The notes under the pieces are model-generated. The model was not told the origin of the DNA. It saw only the letters and a program-made list of their open reading frames with translations, and made no database searches. Positions 33,837 to 45,417 of a stretch of DNA of 64,000 nucleotides are shown piece by piece. The stretch spans positions 1,054,001 through 1,118,000 of the forward strand of contig NW_023501039.1 in the NCBI RefSeq assembly GCF_014066305.1, in the 5' to 3' direction. Positions within the stretch are counted from its first letter, which is position 1, and every line of letters begins with the position of its first letter. The stretch is from Letharia columbiana. Lineage: Eukaryota > Ascomycota > Lecanoromycetes > Lecanorales > Parmeliaceae. Both the position numbers and the translations under genes were made by a program.

Positions 33837-36800
33837 TCAGTATTCCGCCTGATTGTCATCCGGCCCAGTGAAATCACCCCCACCATCCTCCCCGTCCGTG
33901 TCTGAGTTCATGGAAGGACCGTCACCCCAAAAGTCAGCAGCGGAGCGCAAAGCCTGTTCCCACCCATGCGAAAGCCTCAGTAATTCCGCCTCCACAACCT
34001 CCACAGGAGCGTCGTTGGCCATGGCAGCAGCACTAGGTGGGCTGGGGCGGGCGATCTCGTCGGGATCGGATCCGTCAAAGCTCTCTGCTGGTGTGTGAGT
34101 GAGTCCGTTGTAAGTGCCGGGTGCACGCTCAGTAAGGTTGTAAGATGATGTGCCGTTTGTGGCTGCGTGCCCTGTGATCGTGGCGTACTGGGACTGATCA
34201 TCTTCTGGTTCAGCTCTGGTGGCGGGTCTAATTGCGTCGACATGGTAGTCGTTGCGTGGGGAAGGTGCGTTGTAACCATAGTGGTGAGAGTCGATTACAG
34301 CTGCAGGGCCAGCAGCGTTGACGTACGATTGGTAGGGATTCGGGGCGTCGTACCGCTGGGGCGAGAGAGCGTTGTAGCCGTACTGTTGCAATGGTGGAGT
34401 GTCGTAGTTATGAATGCCTTCATTCATCAGAGCGTCGAGATCGAGGGTTTGGCGAGAACTCGCGGTGTCGATGTTGTTCTGGACCATGGGAGGCTCGACT
34501 GGAGCTGTTGCATAATGGTGAAGAGCCGGACGACTGGGAAAGGCATAAGACTGTCCGACCACCTCGACGTGATCGTCTGGAGCTCCAAGATCCTCGAAGC
34601 TGTGGTTAGGGACCCGATGGTCCTGATTCCAGTCGGGGATGATACTAGCCCCCGGAGCGAGCTCATGCTGAGGCTCTTGAGCTGGCCTAGAGGCCATGTC
34701 GAAGTCCCAAGTTTGCAGTAATGTTCCGCGACGAGCCTCTCGGTCTATAGGTTGTTCAACAGGTTGTTCGCTTTGATTGGCTCGAGCAGTGTCCACTGGA
34801 GTGCCCCGAAAATTTGACTTTTTCTTGTTCTCTTTCTGGCTGGCATCTGATTCCGAAGTATCATTGCGAAGCAGTAGGTCGGAGTGAGGACGACTTGGTT
34901 CTGCAGACTGAGTGGCTTCTGAACCCGAGTACCCTGCACCCTCGAAAAAGTTTGCGAAGCGTGCACCAACTCCTAGGATTCGTAATTCTTCTGATGCCGT
35001 GGTCTTCATTGTGATGCCGTGAGTGGGGTCGATGTTGTCATCGGGGCCATCTGCCGGATTGCTAGTCAATCGTGGCGAGGCATCTGGCGTGTAGGAGGAT
35101 TCCGGAATCAGTGAATTGAGGTTGTTCTCTTCGCGCTGTGCCAACTCCAGATCCATGGTAGGATCCATTGTTGGGTCATCGTGGAATGATGGTATCGTGT
35201 TATCAACGTTATCATAGGCTGAATCTCCAATATTAACCACACTGAACCTCCAATCTCCGAGATCTTTCGGATCTTCAGGAAATTCAGCAGCGGCGGCTCC
35301 AGAAGGCTGGATCAGCGATTGACGTTGGCCTCCTGATGATGCCCAGTCCTCATAGACTCTGATCAGTTGCCGAAGTGTGGTCGTTGGGTGTGATTTTTCA
35401 GTCTCGTGGATATACGGGTGTCGGAGGACATTGTCCATAGCCGGGCGTCTTTCAGGTTTCAATTCCAGGACAAATGCCACCAAATCGCACAGCCTCTGTG
35501 AGAACCCGTCTTCAGGCTTCAGCTTCGGGTTATTGCGCTTAAGCATTGACTCTATTTGACGCGCACCCATTAATCCTGCGTTCGGTGGTCTTCCTCTGGC
35601 CATCTCAAACAGAGTACAGCCGTAAGACCAGACATCGATCTGTTTGAATTGTCAGCCTCTGTCTAGAGCCAAGCCGCAATGTTGCTTTCGATATCTCAAT
35701 CACTCACCTCTATACCAAACTTTGTACCATCAGGGGCTTGCCGGTCATCTGCGAGCTCAGTTTTCGCGTGCTTTAACAACTCTGGCGCCATCCAATTGAA
35801 AGTGCCGATAATAGTTCCACGTCTATCGGCCTTCGTTTCCATCAAACCAGAAACACCAAAGTCGATGATCTGAACTCGGCCTTCTTCATGAACCATGATA
35901 TTGGCAGCTACACGAGACAAGGTCAGTCAGTCTCTGATCCCATTTACAGGTAGCATTTGAGAGCGGCGCCTGCAAGGAAAGGGTGTTAGTGCTAGGCCTC
36001 ACCTTTCAGGTCTCTGTGTATTATCCCGGAATTGTGGACTGCTTTAAGGCCTTTTGCTACCTCCCGAGCAATAACCAAGATGTACGACTCATCTAGTTTT
36101 CCTCCAGTTCCTTGCATCTATCATTTATCAGCATGTCACACAAACACTGATACCTGAGCAGGGCTGAGATGGGTTCGGGAAGATAATTCGGAGTCCGTGA
36201 CCTACCAGGGTTTTCACACTGCCCCCTGGAACATATTCGCTGATGATCCAAAGCTGAGCCTCTACTTCCATAACATCAAAAATCTGATTGACGTTCGGCG
36301 CTCCTGCTAACTTCTTAAGAACTTTAGTCTCGTGCATGAATTCTTTGATGCTTTCGTCCCGGAATTTCGCGTTGGCTCGAATGTCCACCGCATCTGCGTC
36401 CATAACCTTGATGGCAAACTGTTGCTGAGAGACTTTATGAACCCTGTCGAGGACATGTTAGCCGAAGCATTCGTAAGATCCAGGAGTGTGTGGAGAAATT
36501 CAGCTGCAAAATTACGAAAGATATTGGTTTGTAACACACAATGAGACAATCTCTAATTTTCCGGCTTTGGGGTGATGGAACAGATGCAAATGATAAAATT
36601 TTCAACCACGGTATTTCCACAATGATGAAACTGTTAAAGATTCGGACTTACGCTCTGAAGACTCGCCCATAGGCACCCTTTCCGATGAAGTCCTCGAATT
36701 GGTACGGCGGAGCAGATTTGCCAGTTCGACGGGCCCACTCATCGGTTGCATCTTGTTGTCTCTTGACTTGGCCTTTCAAGAAAATCTGGTGCGGGGTGAT

Positions 36801-37421
36801 TCGCTGAGTATTTGCAGCAGCCACATCGAGATAACCAGTGCGTCTGGTCCCCGCCATGATGGATCGTACGCGTCTTGGTTGCGGATGGTGAAGAAGTTGG
36901 TGGATGGCTGGAAAAACTCTCCTGCCCCCCACCCTCTGGGCGCTCGGATCGTCTCTGCAACTATCTGGCGAAGTCTCCCGTCTTTGAAGACCTGGACGAG
37001 TTTCCCGAAGAAACCTACTGACCTCAGCGTCACTCGGTGAAGTCACTCGTCTTCGATGGTCTAGCTGAGGCTGGGGGAGGTCTGAAGTTTCCTGGTGATT
37101 GACTGGTGGCTTCTCTTGGAGTTGACGCTCTTGTTCAAATTGATGCTCTTGTTCAAGTTGATGATGTTGTTGTTGAATTTGCTGGATTCGTAGAGTATAA
37201 CCTGGACGGGTTGGATTTCTCTCAGGAACTGGCGGTGGAGGAGTATCTACTCTCTGCGGAATCTCTGTCTGCACAGGACCTGCTGGACGCGGCTGTGGTG
37301 CGACTGACTTTCTATGCTTCGTGTTAGCCCATGTGAGATTTGCCAGACCCTGCTGCAAGGCTTCTTCCGTGTTCTCGATTTCTGGAGCCATGACATTCAT
37401 CAGGCCTTTGAAGAGGCCCAT
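33837..37421 (-). CDS. STE20/GCK-type serine/threonine protein kinase
   Basis: Five exons (37421-36652, 36443-36206, 36117-36003, 35907-35708, 35639-33837) give 1041 residues in one frame. A Gln/Glu-rich N-terminal part of about 240 residues with coiled-coil potential precedes the kinase domain. The kinase domain shows the Gly-rich loop GKGAYGRVF, the ATP lysine in FAIKV (Lys269), HRDLKAANI with catalytic Asp372, DFG (Asp390), GTFNWMAPELL and DVWSYGCTLFEMA. HRDLKAAN and the xAPE context fit the STE20 family. The kinase part ends near residue 520. About 500 residues of Pro/Ser/Tyr-rich, acid-ended tail follow and look disordered. The start at 37421 is the first ATG in frame; Mets at 37400 and 37391 are alternatives. 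Orthology to a named kinase is not clear. Confidence 0.88.
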
Positions 37422-38654
37422 GACGGCGGTGTTGATGATTGTGGTCAAGGTATGATCAAAGTATGAAAGTGGTACATGCTGATGAAGAAGAGTAAGAAAG
37501 ATCAGAAGGCGAGCTCACTTTTTGGTGTTCGAATGGTTTCTACAGGTTCTGTTGTTATTTCACCAGCAAGCCTAGCAACACTTTCCCCCCTCCCTCCACC
37601 ACCAGCAACGATAGGGTTCTATTCTTTCATGGGGGTCACAAAGCTTCATAGGGTACATACGGACGTGCCAACGGCGACAGAAATCAATTCCGAACGTATG
37701 TCGTCGATGCGACCGTCCGGGGAAGATTCAGAGTCGGAGAATTTGAGGTTCCAAGGCTAAAAACACTAGATTCACACCACTTCTTCTCCAGATCTTTTGG
37801 ATTTTAGCTGTCGATCATCCGGTGGCTAGCCATTTCAAGTTACTCTTACCTTACGTCAGGACATGCCAAGGCTGCAGGAACATTGAGAGAGCGACATGTG
37901 AAGTATTTACGGGATATGGTGTTATATTTTGTCATTGAACGTGCATCGGATTCATGCATGGGAATCATAGAGATGCCTTTGTCGCTAGCAGATTCAGCAA
38001 TCCGGAACACATTACCAAGCAAGTCCTTACTCTTCGGCGCAAGCCTTGGGCCATGAGAAAGCACTGGCAGGCTCTCTCCTACAGAGGACATATTCCCTGG
38101 AGGGGAAAATCACGGCAATCATTCGAAGTCTGTGCATCTTCGAAGGCTGTTCCCTATAAACAGAGGACTGGAAAAGCGGCTTGGCCTGAGGAGACGTGGA
38201 GCCTGGGAGCTTAAAAACGGATACGCCTTCCACACTGGTGACCGTATTCTGTAGAGTAGGGTACCATTGGCGGCCGCGGTATGACAGTGTCAGTAGAAAC
38301 CGACCTTCAATTGCTACAGGTGTAGCACCCTAACCGGAGCCGTAAGAGCTCTACTCCATTTCAGCAAGCCCATCATCTCCAGGTGGGATTATTCATGAAG
38401 GAGGAGAGTGGAAAGAGTCTCCAATACGCCGCTACTCTAATCTGAAACATGCCAAGAAAGCCGAATGTTACCTAGTGAGGCCGCACGCCCCGCTATCCCG
38501 CCATCCCGCCATCAGCCTTGCCCATATCCGGTATAGCCCCGTAACCGGCTGTTTTGAGGTCACGGCACAAAATCTGTTGGTTGCTGGTCCAAGTAACGCT
38601 AGAAGGCTAGTCAGTTTGAGAAGTAAGGTACGGTAAGCCTCACGAGGCGTAAAG

Positions 38655-38786
38655 TACTCGTATAATCCAGAAGTGAGCTCTTTGATAGAGTGAGGACACC
38701 AATAGATTAACAGAAATTCTGCCAAGTGGAAGGATTTATTGGTGTCCTCACTTTATCAAAGAACTCACTTCTGGATTATACAAGTA
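38655..38786. mobile_element. Foldback (MITE-like) element of about 130 bp
   Basis: A 50-base arm (38655-38704, starting tactcgtataatccagaag) is answered by a nearly perfect reverse complement at about 38737-38786, ending cttctggattatacaagta, around a loop of about 32 bases. Only a few mismatches separate the arms. It has no coding capacity. A clear target duplication is not visible. Confidence 0.6.
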
Positions 38787-38878
38787 TGTGATTAAGGTCT
38801 GTCAGCGAGCACAGCCAAGTAGGTAGTCTGTTTCATAAATTGGAGAACATATACCTATCTCTGGGTCATGGGCCCCTC

Positions 38879-38916
38879 TTCTACTCTTCTACTCTTCTAC
38901 TCTTCTACTCTTCTCC
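38879..38916. repeat. (CTACTCTT)n short tandem repeat
   Basis: About 4.5 copies of an 8-bp unit, 70 bp before the next start codon, probably in its promoter or leader. Confidence 0.85.
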
Positions 38917-38983
38917 ACCTTCCCAGCATCACCCGTTTCCCTTCCCTTTCACTTGGTGACTGACGTTTCCAACTTCGCCACAA

Positions 38984-39637
38984 ATGCTTGTCTCATCGCC
39001 CAAATACCTAGGCACTTTCCTTACCCTCTTTGCCCTTATCCTTCTCTTCCTCACTCATCGCCATGCTGCAGATAATTATCCTGGGCAAAGAGAGATGGGA
39101 TATGCCGACGAAACCTCTGACCAGACCGTCATTGGGGGCGGCATGACCGAGCTCCAGGAGACCGTTGCATATGACAAGCTTTCCGGAGACACACCGAGCG
39201 ATATCGAAGCCAATTGGTCAGCAACGATAGGCGCGAAACGTCTCTTGCAAAAGGTGCAAGACTTCCGAGATAGCACCCAGGCAAGCTACAATGATGCCTC
39301 CAAGGAGAGCGTCCGTCACACGCTAGAGCACGCGGAGCTCGAGCTGGAGAGTCTTGGAAGAGAGTCTTTTAAAACGAAGAAGATAGTACAAGGCGTGCGG
39401 AAGCTCGAGGTCGCGCTAAAGGCGGCTGAAGAGGCCATCGCTCGGGGTCCCGAGGCCAAGACTATGACCTCCAAGTATGGGGAAGGAGACACGGCAGATA
39501 CTCAACTGGAGGAAGCCTTTCAGGAGGCCGAAGCAGACAGAAAGGACAAGGAAAATACTGCGTCGCTGGAAAAATTGCAGAAACCCGAGCTCGATGCAGT
39601 CATCGCGGAGTCGAAGGAGAGTCCCGATTTCCACTGA
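38984..39637 (+). CDS. Secreted or membrane-anchored coiled-coil protein, unknown function
   Basis: A single-exon frame of 217 residues starting with ATG. Residues about 8-27 (YLGTFLTLFALILLFLTH) form one hydrophobic segment that could be a signal peptide or a type II anchor; a following HRHAAD is a possible cleavage site. The rest is hydrophilic, Glu/Lys/Ala-rich and mostly helical (about residues 85-155 with heptad-like spacing), with an acidic C-terminus. There is no cysteine in the mature part. I do not recognise the family. C+T-rich leader sequence before the ATG supports expression. Confidence 0.6.
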   Translation: MLVSSPKYLGTFLTLFALILLFLTHRHAADNYPGQREMGYADETSDQTVIGGGMTELQETVAYDKLSGDTPSDIEANWSATIGAKRLLQKVQDFRDSTQASYNDASKESVRHTLEHAELELESLGRESFKTKKIVQGVRKLEVALKAAEEAIARGPEAKTMTSKYGEGDTADTQLEEAFQEAEADRKDKENTASLEKLQKPELDAVIAESKESPDFH

Positions 39638-40268
39638 AGGGCCACCCTCGAGAGGACAGCTACCACAGGGATGCTGGAATCTTTTGCTTCAAATCATTGC
39701 CGGTATCGTTGGGTCGAGCTCCGTGGGACGCGGCCCAAGCTTGGAAGATCTACGCCCCAGTCGGACACAGACCAAACGACTCTCACAGACCGAGACCGGA
39801 AGCCAAGCTAAACCTGTGCAGAAGCAACCTTGGTGTGATGCCTCTCGTGCTCGCATCGCCAGAGAATCGTTCTGGGCCCTAACTCGATCGGTACAAGTCT
39901 GTGCGCGCTTTGGAGAGACTCCGGGTGTCTTCGATCCCATGCGCACTGCAAGACTTAGACCTAGAGTATATCTCCAAGGCAGCTTCTCACCGAAACGTCT
40001 GCTTAAATCTGTTCATCCCGCCATACTCGACGAAAACAGAGTTTACCTCGTTACAACAGCCGGCAACCTCGACAGCAACCTTTGAAGGGAAACACCAAGC
40101 CAACCGGGAAACATGGGCCACTGCATGCCTCACCCTCACTACCACGACGAGCACGTTGCCACCTCAAGCAGGACCACCAAGCGGAAGGGTACACGGGCAA
40201 GTGCCAGTGCGAGATCACCGTCTTCCAGGAAGCCGGCGGCGAGGAATGGAGACGGGAAGGAGAAAGAG
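39638..40268. other. Intergenic region
   Basis: About 630 bp. Overlapping frames on both strands (for example 39477-40085 and 40113-40346 on plus) have no family features; the latter is a 77-residue basic peptide and is doubtful. Confidence 0.4.
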
Positions 40269-41846
40269 TCACAGCGACGGCGTGATGATGAAAGTTGGTC
40301 GATAATCAACATGTTCATGATGGATATTGCTCTTGGTGTCGTCTGACAGGCCGCAGTAAAACTCTGTATCATATCCCCAAGCTGGCACGGTCTGATCCAT
40401 TTGTAGAGAGTCTGCCGATAACGGTAAACATGAAACAATTTCTACTTCCGTCCCGTTAAGCTCCTGCTTAGCCTCGTAGAGTAATGCTATAGTCTCCCGG
40501 AGTTTGTCTGAGTCAGGAGTGCTCTTCAACCTTCCCCAACGCCAATCTCAGGACGTCCCAACGCGGCGGAACCATGCTGTCCTCCCACGACGATATCCGT
40601 GCACACCGAACCTCCACATCAACCTCCAACCCGGTCAATAACCGAGCCCCTCAAGATGTCTACGCTTCAGCCAAATGTGCCGAGGACTCGATGCCGAGCT
40701 CGGTGCGTAATTCTTCTTTGAATCCCTGAGAGATGCAGACACCGACACGCCCGCCGTAAAATGCGCTCCAATGGTGTCTTTCGAATTGTCTGGTCATGAT
40801 ACTTTCGGAAAACTCCCCCCACCACTCCGTAATGGCCGAACCGTTCGTGCGGTCTTCTTCCGTCCATTGGTGTGTCTCGTTGAAGGGATGTATGACTTCG
40901 GCAGTCGGCGGTACGGTCGTAGGACATTTACCTCGGCCTTGGAAGGGAGAATCGCGACATGGGCAGCGTGCTGCATGCAGGGTACACGACCTCAGACCGG
41001 ATATCCAAGTGAGGTATTTCGTCCACGGTTTTGCCATTTTGCAAAGACGTTGCATGTCTTCCACGTCAGTCTTTTGAAGGGAGCAATGATTCACTAGAAC
41101 TAGTGCAAGATGCTTGAGCTGGACGTTTGACGCCAGATAGCGACATATGGATGGCCATCCGGCTCCCGGTGATGTGTCTTCGAGACGCCGGGTAGCAGCA
41201 TAGATGCGTATGCTCCGGACGAATCCCCTGGATGGCTCACTGAGAGACGATAGAAAAGTTATGACATTGTGACTCGGATGGGGACCCTGCCAACAGAGCA
41301 GAGCATGTCATCGAGAGGAAAGTCGAAATGGAAGAGGTTGCTTCCATAGAGGACCTTGCAGGCTTCTTGGTGGATATATTCTTCAGGCTTTCTGAATCAG
41401 CATCTCCTTTTCTATCATGTGATCTGGATAAAACAATTCCATGGAGCACATAGCCTGCGGAACTTGTCTTGAGATTCAAACTCTGGGTGGACCATGAGAT
41501 AATGGCTGGGAAAGGTAGGCTCACTGTTGAGGTACAGCATCGAGATACACATTTTGCCGAGAAGCACTGTTCGCGAAAGGTATTCGGTAATGCTGATTCT
41601 GTTGCGCACCACGCTGTTCCTTGTGACGTTGATCCATCCACAAGGACTGATAAGTGCATATTCGTAGACCCTTACTCTGATTTCTCGCGGTAGCTTCTCA
41701 AAAGGAAAGAAGCCTGGGCGAGAAGAAGCCAGAGCGAGGACTTGGCCTTAGCGTTAGACGTACGACCAGCTTGTACTCAATGATGATTAGTGGCAAGGGC
41801 GTTTCAACTCACCCTCCAGGCTTTGCTTCTCGTGGTTGGATACCAT
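40269..41846 (-). pseudogene. Decayed 2EXR-family protein gene
   Basis: Family text of the fungal 2EXR/F-box-like kind is present but broken. From the start at 41846 a first exon (MVSNHEKQSLEG) joins across a 66-bp intron (41747-41812) to FPFEKLPREIRVRVYEYALI, the family hallmark. Another frame then gives IHQEACKVLYGSNLFHFDF, again typical. A third frame runs from about 41290 to 40660 (SLSEPSRGFVRSIRIYAAT and on to EWWGEFSESIMTRQ). No intron explains the step near 41285; it behaves like a one-base frameshift. After 40660, in the same frame, TAG and TGA interrupt coding-like text that continues (LLTGLEVDVEVRCARIS near 40580-40640), and a further frame change leads to a tail ending at 40269. 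Decay is the simplest reading; sequencing error at one or two sites is the alternative. Confidence 0.55.
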
Positions 41847-42179
41847 CTTATTTAGACCGCCTTAAGCTGTCAGAAACCGCTGTTCATCGGGTATACCTCT
41901 AGGAAGATACCAGTCGTGTTCACAGCATTGAGAGAGGCAGGTAGGAAGTTCGTGCGGCACCGGCATGATTGTAGATGCAAGAGCTTAATTCGGTTAGCAT
42001 GAGTAGAAACGCGCGCCTGCACTCCTTAAAAAGCGTCGTTTGCCTTGCCCTACTCTACTCGACCTACAACCCAATACTCTCTTGTAGGCCGGTTGAAAGC
42101 GTTAAGATGTCAAGCAATAGGACCTTTGCATGCCGTTTTTCTCACTCACTAAGACATTTAGATTTCAAGCTACAACTCG
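41847..42179. other. Intergenic region
   Basis: About 330 bp between the 3' end of PRP16 and the start of the decayed 2EXR gene. Nothing is recognised. Confidence 0.5.
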
Positions 42180-45100
42180 TCAAAAGCCTCGTCCAATCCT
42201 AGGTGTTAGAGGTCTCTTCACTGCTCCCTGTGTTGACACACGCTTGATCGCTGAAATGACTGGCCTTTTAGCGGCCGTCCCAAGCTCCGCAGCTTTCGTG
42301 ATCCTTTGAGCCTCTCGCTCTTTGTCTTCAGCCATCTTTGCCTCGATCTCCATCTTTCGGTTGAATTCATGTTCGGTGACTCGCTTCTCGCGAGCCGAGT
42401 AGCCCTTTTCTTTCACAGAGTAGAAGACGCCTCCAAGTTCGGCAAGCCACTATGAAAGCTGTGAGCATGTGTGCAGATATTGAGAGAAGAAATGTGACTT
42501 ACGTGTGGGTCCACAGCAGTGACAGTAGACATGTACTCCTTGGAAGTGAGGATGAGCTCATGATACACCACGTAGTCCGGCATGAAACCCGACCCATATA
42601 AGGCACTCGTCGGATGTAACTGAACAGTGACGCTAGTCCTCAGATTGATGTATTCTCCAACACCCTTCTGTTTAGCAGCCTGGTGATAATATCCCGAACA
42701 AATGCATTTGCGTATGACATCCCAATCAGTACCACAACTGGTCAGTTCCATCTTCTGAACTTTCATAATGTCGTGCAGTTGCTCTCGAATCTCCTTACCT
42801 CGTCTGACGGCCTTTGGGTGGAGAAAATGCCGTATGCACCAACCGTCTGAGTAGCCGTTTGCTTTCCATAGCGTGTAGACGTGGAGAAGCGTGAGATGAT
42901 CTGATTCAGAGACGAAGAACTTCTCTCGTGCAGCATCTGACTCCTCCTGTCGCTCCTTTGGACGGTAGAAGACGCTTGGCACTGAAAGCATGGAGACAAT
43001 GGTGAGCATTTCCTCACTGCAGCCGTATTCCTCCGAGGTTATGATCAGCTTAGCGAGTGAAGGGTCCATAGGAAAAGCGGTCATCTTCTTGCCCATTGGG
43101 GTGAGATCCCCAATGTTATCTAGAGCTCCAAGGGCCCATAGGTCGAAAAGAGAAGTCGTGATCGTATCTTGCGGTGGCGGGTCCATGAAGTCGAAGTCTA
43201 GAAGGTCTCTGACGCCCAATGACTTCAGCAATAGTACAGTGTTAGCTAGGTTGGTTCTCTGAATCTCTGGTATGGTCTGGATATAGAATTCGTCCTTGAA
43301 TGCAGCCTCCGTGAATAAATGAAACGATTTGCCCGGTCCTGTCCTTCCCGCACGCCCAGCACGCTGAGATGCATTGGCCTGAGAAATCGGCGTGATCTGT
43401 AGAGCGTCCATGCCCATTCGAGGATTATAAACTTTTAGCTTCGAGAAGCCAGCGTCAACAACGTACATAATACCGTCCACAGTCAGACTAGTTTCCGCAA
43501 TGTTTGTGGCCACAATGACCTTGCGCACGCCAGGCGCAGCCTTTTCGAAAATCTTCGCCTGTAGATCCGCGGGCATCTGACTGTAGATTGGGAGAATACT
43601 TAACTTCGGTGGGTCATTCAGCAGCTTTAATCGCTCCTCCACAAGCTCGCAGGTAATTTCGATATCCTCTTGGCCGGTCATGAAGACCAGGATATCTCCC
43701 GCAGGCTGGGACACGTGGATGGCCAAGACTTGCTTGACAGCGCTGTCCACATAATCTTCGCAAGGCGTTCTCGAGTATTGTATATCAACAGGAAAAGTAC
43801 GCCCGGGAATAAAGAACTCTGGAGCTCCACCATAGAAACGCGAAAATCGATCCGAGTTCATGGTGGCCGAAGTGACGATTAGCTTCAAATCTCGCCGCCG
43901 AGCGAGGACTTTCTTTATCAGACCCATGAGCACATCAGTGTTGAGTGCGCGTTCGTGAGCCTCGTCCATTATGATACAAGAGTACCTGTCCAGATCGGGT
44001 TCATTTAGGGACTCGCGGAGGAGCACCCCATCAGTCATGTACTTGATAGCGGTCTCCTTGCTGGTGCAATCTTCGAAACGAATGGCGTAGCCAACTAGTC
44101 CGCCAAGCTTGACTTCCATTTCTTCACTGACTCGTTTAGCGACACTCATGGCCGCTACTCTTCGAGGCTGCGTGCATCCTATGAGTCCTGACTGTGCGTA
44201 GCCGTCTTCGTAGAGAAACTGTGTGAGCTGCGTCGTCTTCCCTGAACCTGTCTGGCCCACCACGATGACCACTTGGTTGTCTCGTATCACTCGAAGTAGC
44301 TCTTCCCGCACCGCAAATGCAGGGAGATACTCCCTTTGCTCTCGAAGTGTTTTACTCTTACTAAAGAGACTTTGTCCTTCGTTTTTCTTGAGGTGCTCAG
44401 CAAATTTGTTGCCGCTCTTGACCTCTTGGTCGCCCGGAGCAGGCGCCGCACTGTCCCCTTCATCCTCTTTGACACCCATAAGATTTCCCAACGCAGTACC
44501 AGCCATATTCGTAGCCTCTTGCGCCTGCTTCTGCCTTTCCTTTTGCTGCCTCTTCTCCTTCACCACTTTGCTTCCTTTGCGACTGAAGACAGCCATGTCA
44601 CTTTGAGGGTCCCTCACTGCTGGCACTGGATCGAGCTGCTTAGTGAAAATCTTTCGACCATCTAGGAATGGCGGCTTAATATCATGGACCAACAGGTGTA
44701 CCCTTGTAGCCTCTTCGTCATCCTCAAAGTCGGCTTCATGATCTCTGCGCTGCGCAACACCTGAAGTGAGCAATCGATTGGTCTCCCAAGCATCCACGTC
44801 CCGTTGTTTCTGGACAGCCTTTGCGCTGACCCGGCTGCTCTTCTTCTTCTCGGCCAGGGCCGCTTCTGCTTGCCGGTTGGCCCATGACGCATCTGAGCCA
44901 AAAGGATTGTGGGACTCGTCACCCAACGTATGCCCAAACTCGTCTCCCGCATACCAGTCTCGGTCTAGAGCGTTGGCGTCTTCCTCATTGACGAATGGCT
45001 CCGGTCCGTCGAATTCCTTTTGGCGCGGTGTAGAGGCATATTTAGAGGCTTGTGGTGTCGAAAATGCAGACGCATTCCCAACCCCATTCTTTTGTATATA

Positions 45101-45238
45101 TGGTGTCTGATTCCCACTGCTTCTACTGTGCAATGGGGTTTGAGCTGAGCGGAACGTTTTTGCAGTCGACGGTCTTGATGGTACGGCAAACCGGTCAGAG
45201 TCAAGTTTACGCCTCTTGGGACTATCTTCGCGAGCCAT
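42180..45238 (-). CDS. PRP16: Pre-mRNA-splicing DEAH-box ATPase Prp16
   Basis: RNA-dependent ATPase that remodels the spliceosome between the two steps of splicing. Two exons (45238-42503 and 42449-42180, 53-bp intron) give 1001 residues. The N-terminal third is charged and low in complexity, with [13 protein letters not shown] text and the Prp16-typical [11 protein letters not shown]. Helicase motifs follow: [11 protein letters not shown] (about 331), II DEAH (about 423), III SAT (about 456), [14 protein letters not shown] and [10 protein letters not shown] (about 625). The HA2/OB region (LWALGALD, then SGYYHQAAK) and a basic C-terminal tail complete it. It is shorter at the N-terminus than yeast Prp16. 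It is divergent from PWP1. Confidence 0.95.
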
Positions 45239-45417
45239 GATAGCAAGAGAAGTTTACAATGAGCATTGACTAACTCATTTCGAGAGGCCCCTCGGGCCGT
45301 TGACATCCGCGTTGTAGAGCGTCAAGTGCCGACGCTTCGCCGAAGATCTTCCGACCCACGAACTTTCTTGTCTTGGTCTTCAAGGAAAAACAATGTTAAA
45401 CGCCGATCGAGTCAGCC
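45239..45417. promoter_or_regulatory. Shared bidirectional promoter of PRP16 and PWP1
   Basis: Only 179 bp separate the two divergent start codons. Confidence 0.6.

Larger units (their letters stand above)
37422..38983. other. Intergenic region with a foldback element
   Basis: About 1.56 kb. Next to 37422 lies the kinase promoter. Frames at 37846-38235 have no family features. The stretch contains a foldback element (38655-38786) and an 8-bp tandem repeat (about 38879-38916). The last 100 bp are C+T-rich, as in leaders of expressed fungal genes. Confidence 0.5.

Noticed and set aside
37846..38235. Frames between the kinase gene and the foldback element
   Set aside because: Short, on both strands, no family feature or convincing splice pattern.
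39477..40085. 202-codon plus-strand frame
   Set aside because: Its first part overlaps the end of the coiled-coil protein gene in another phase, and the composition is not protein-like.
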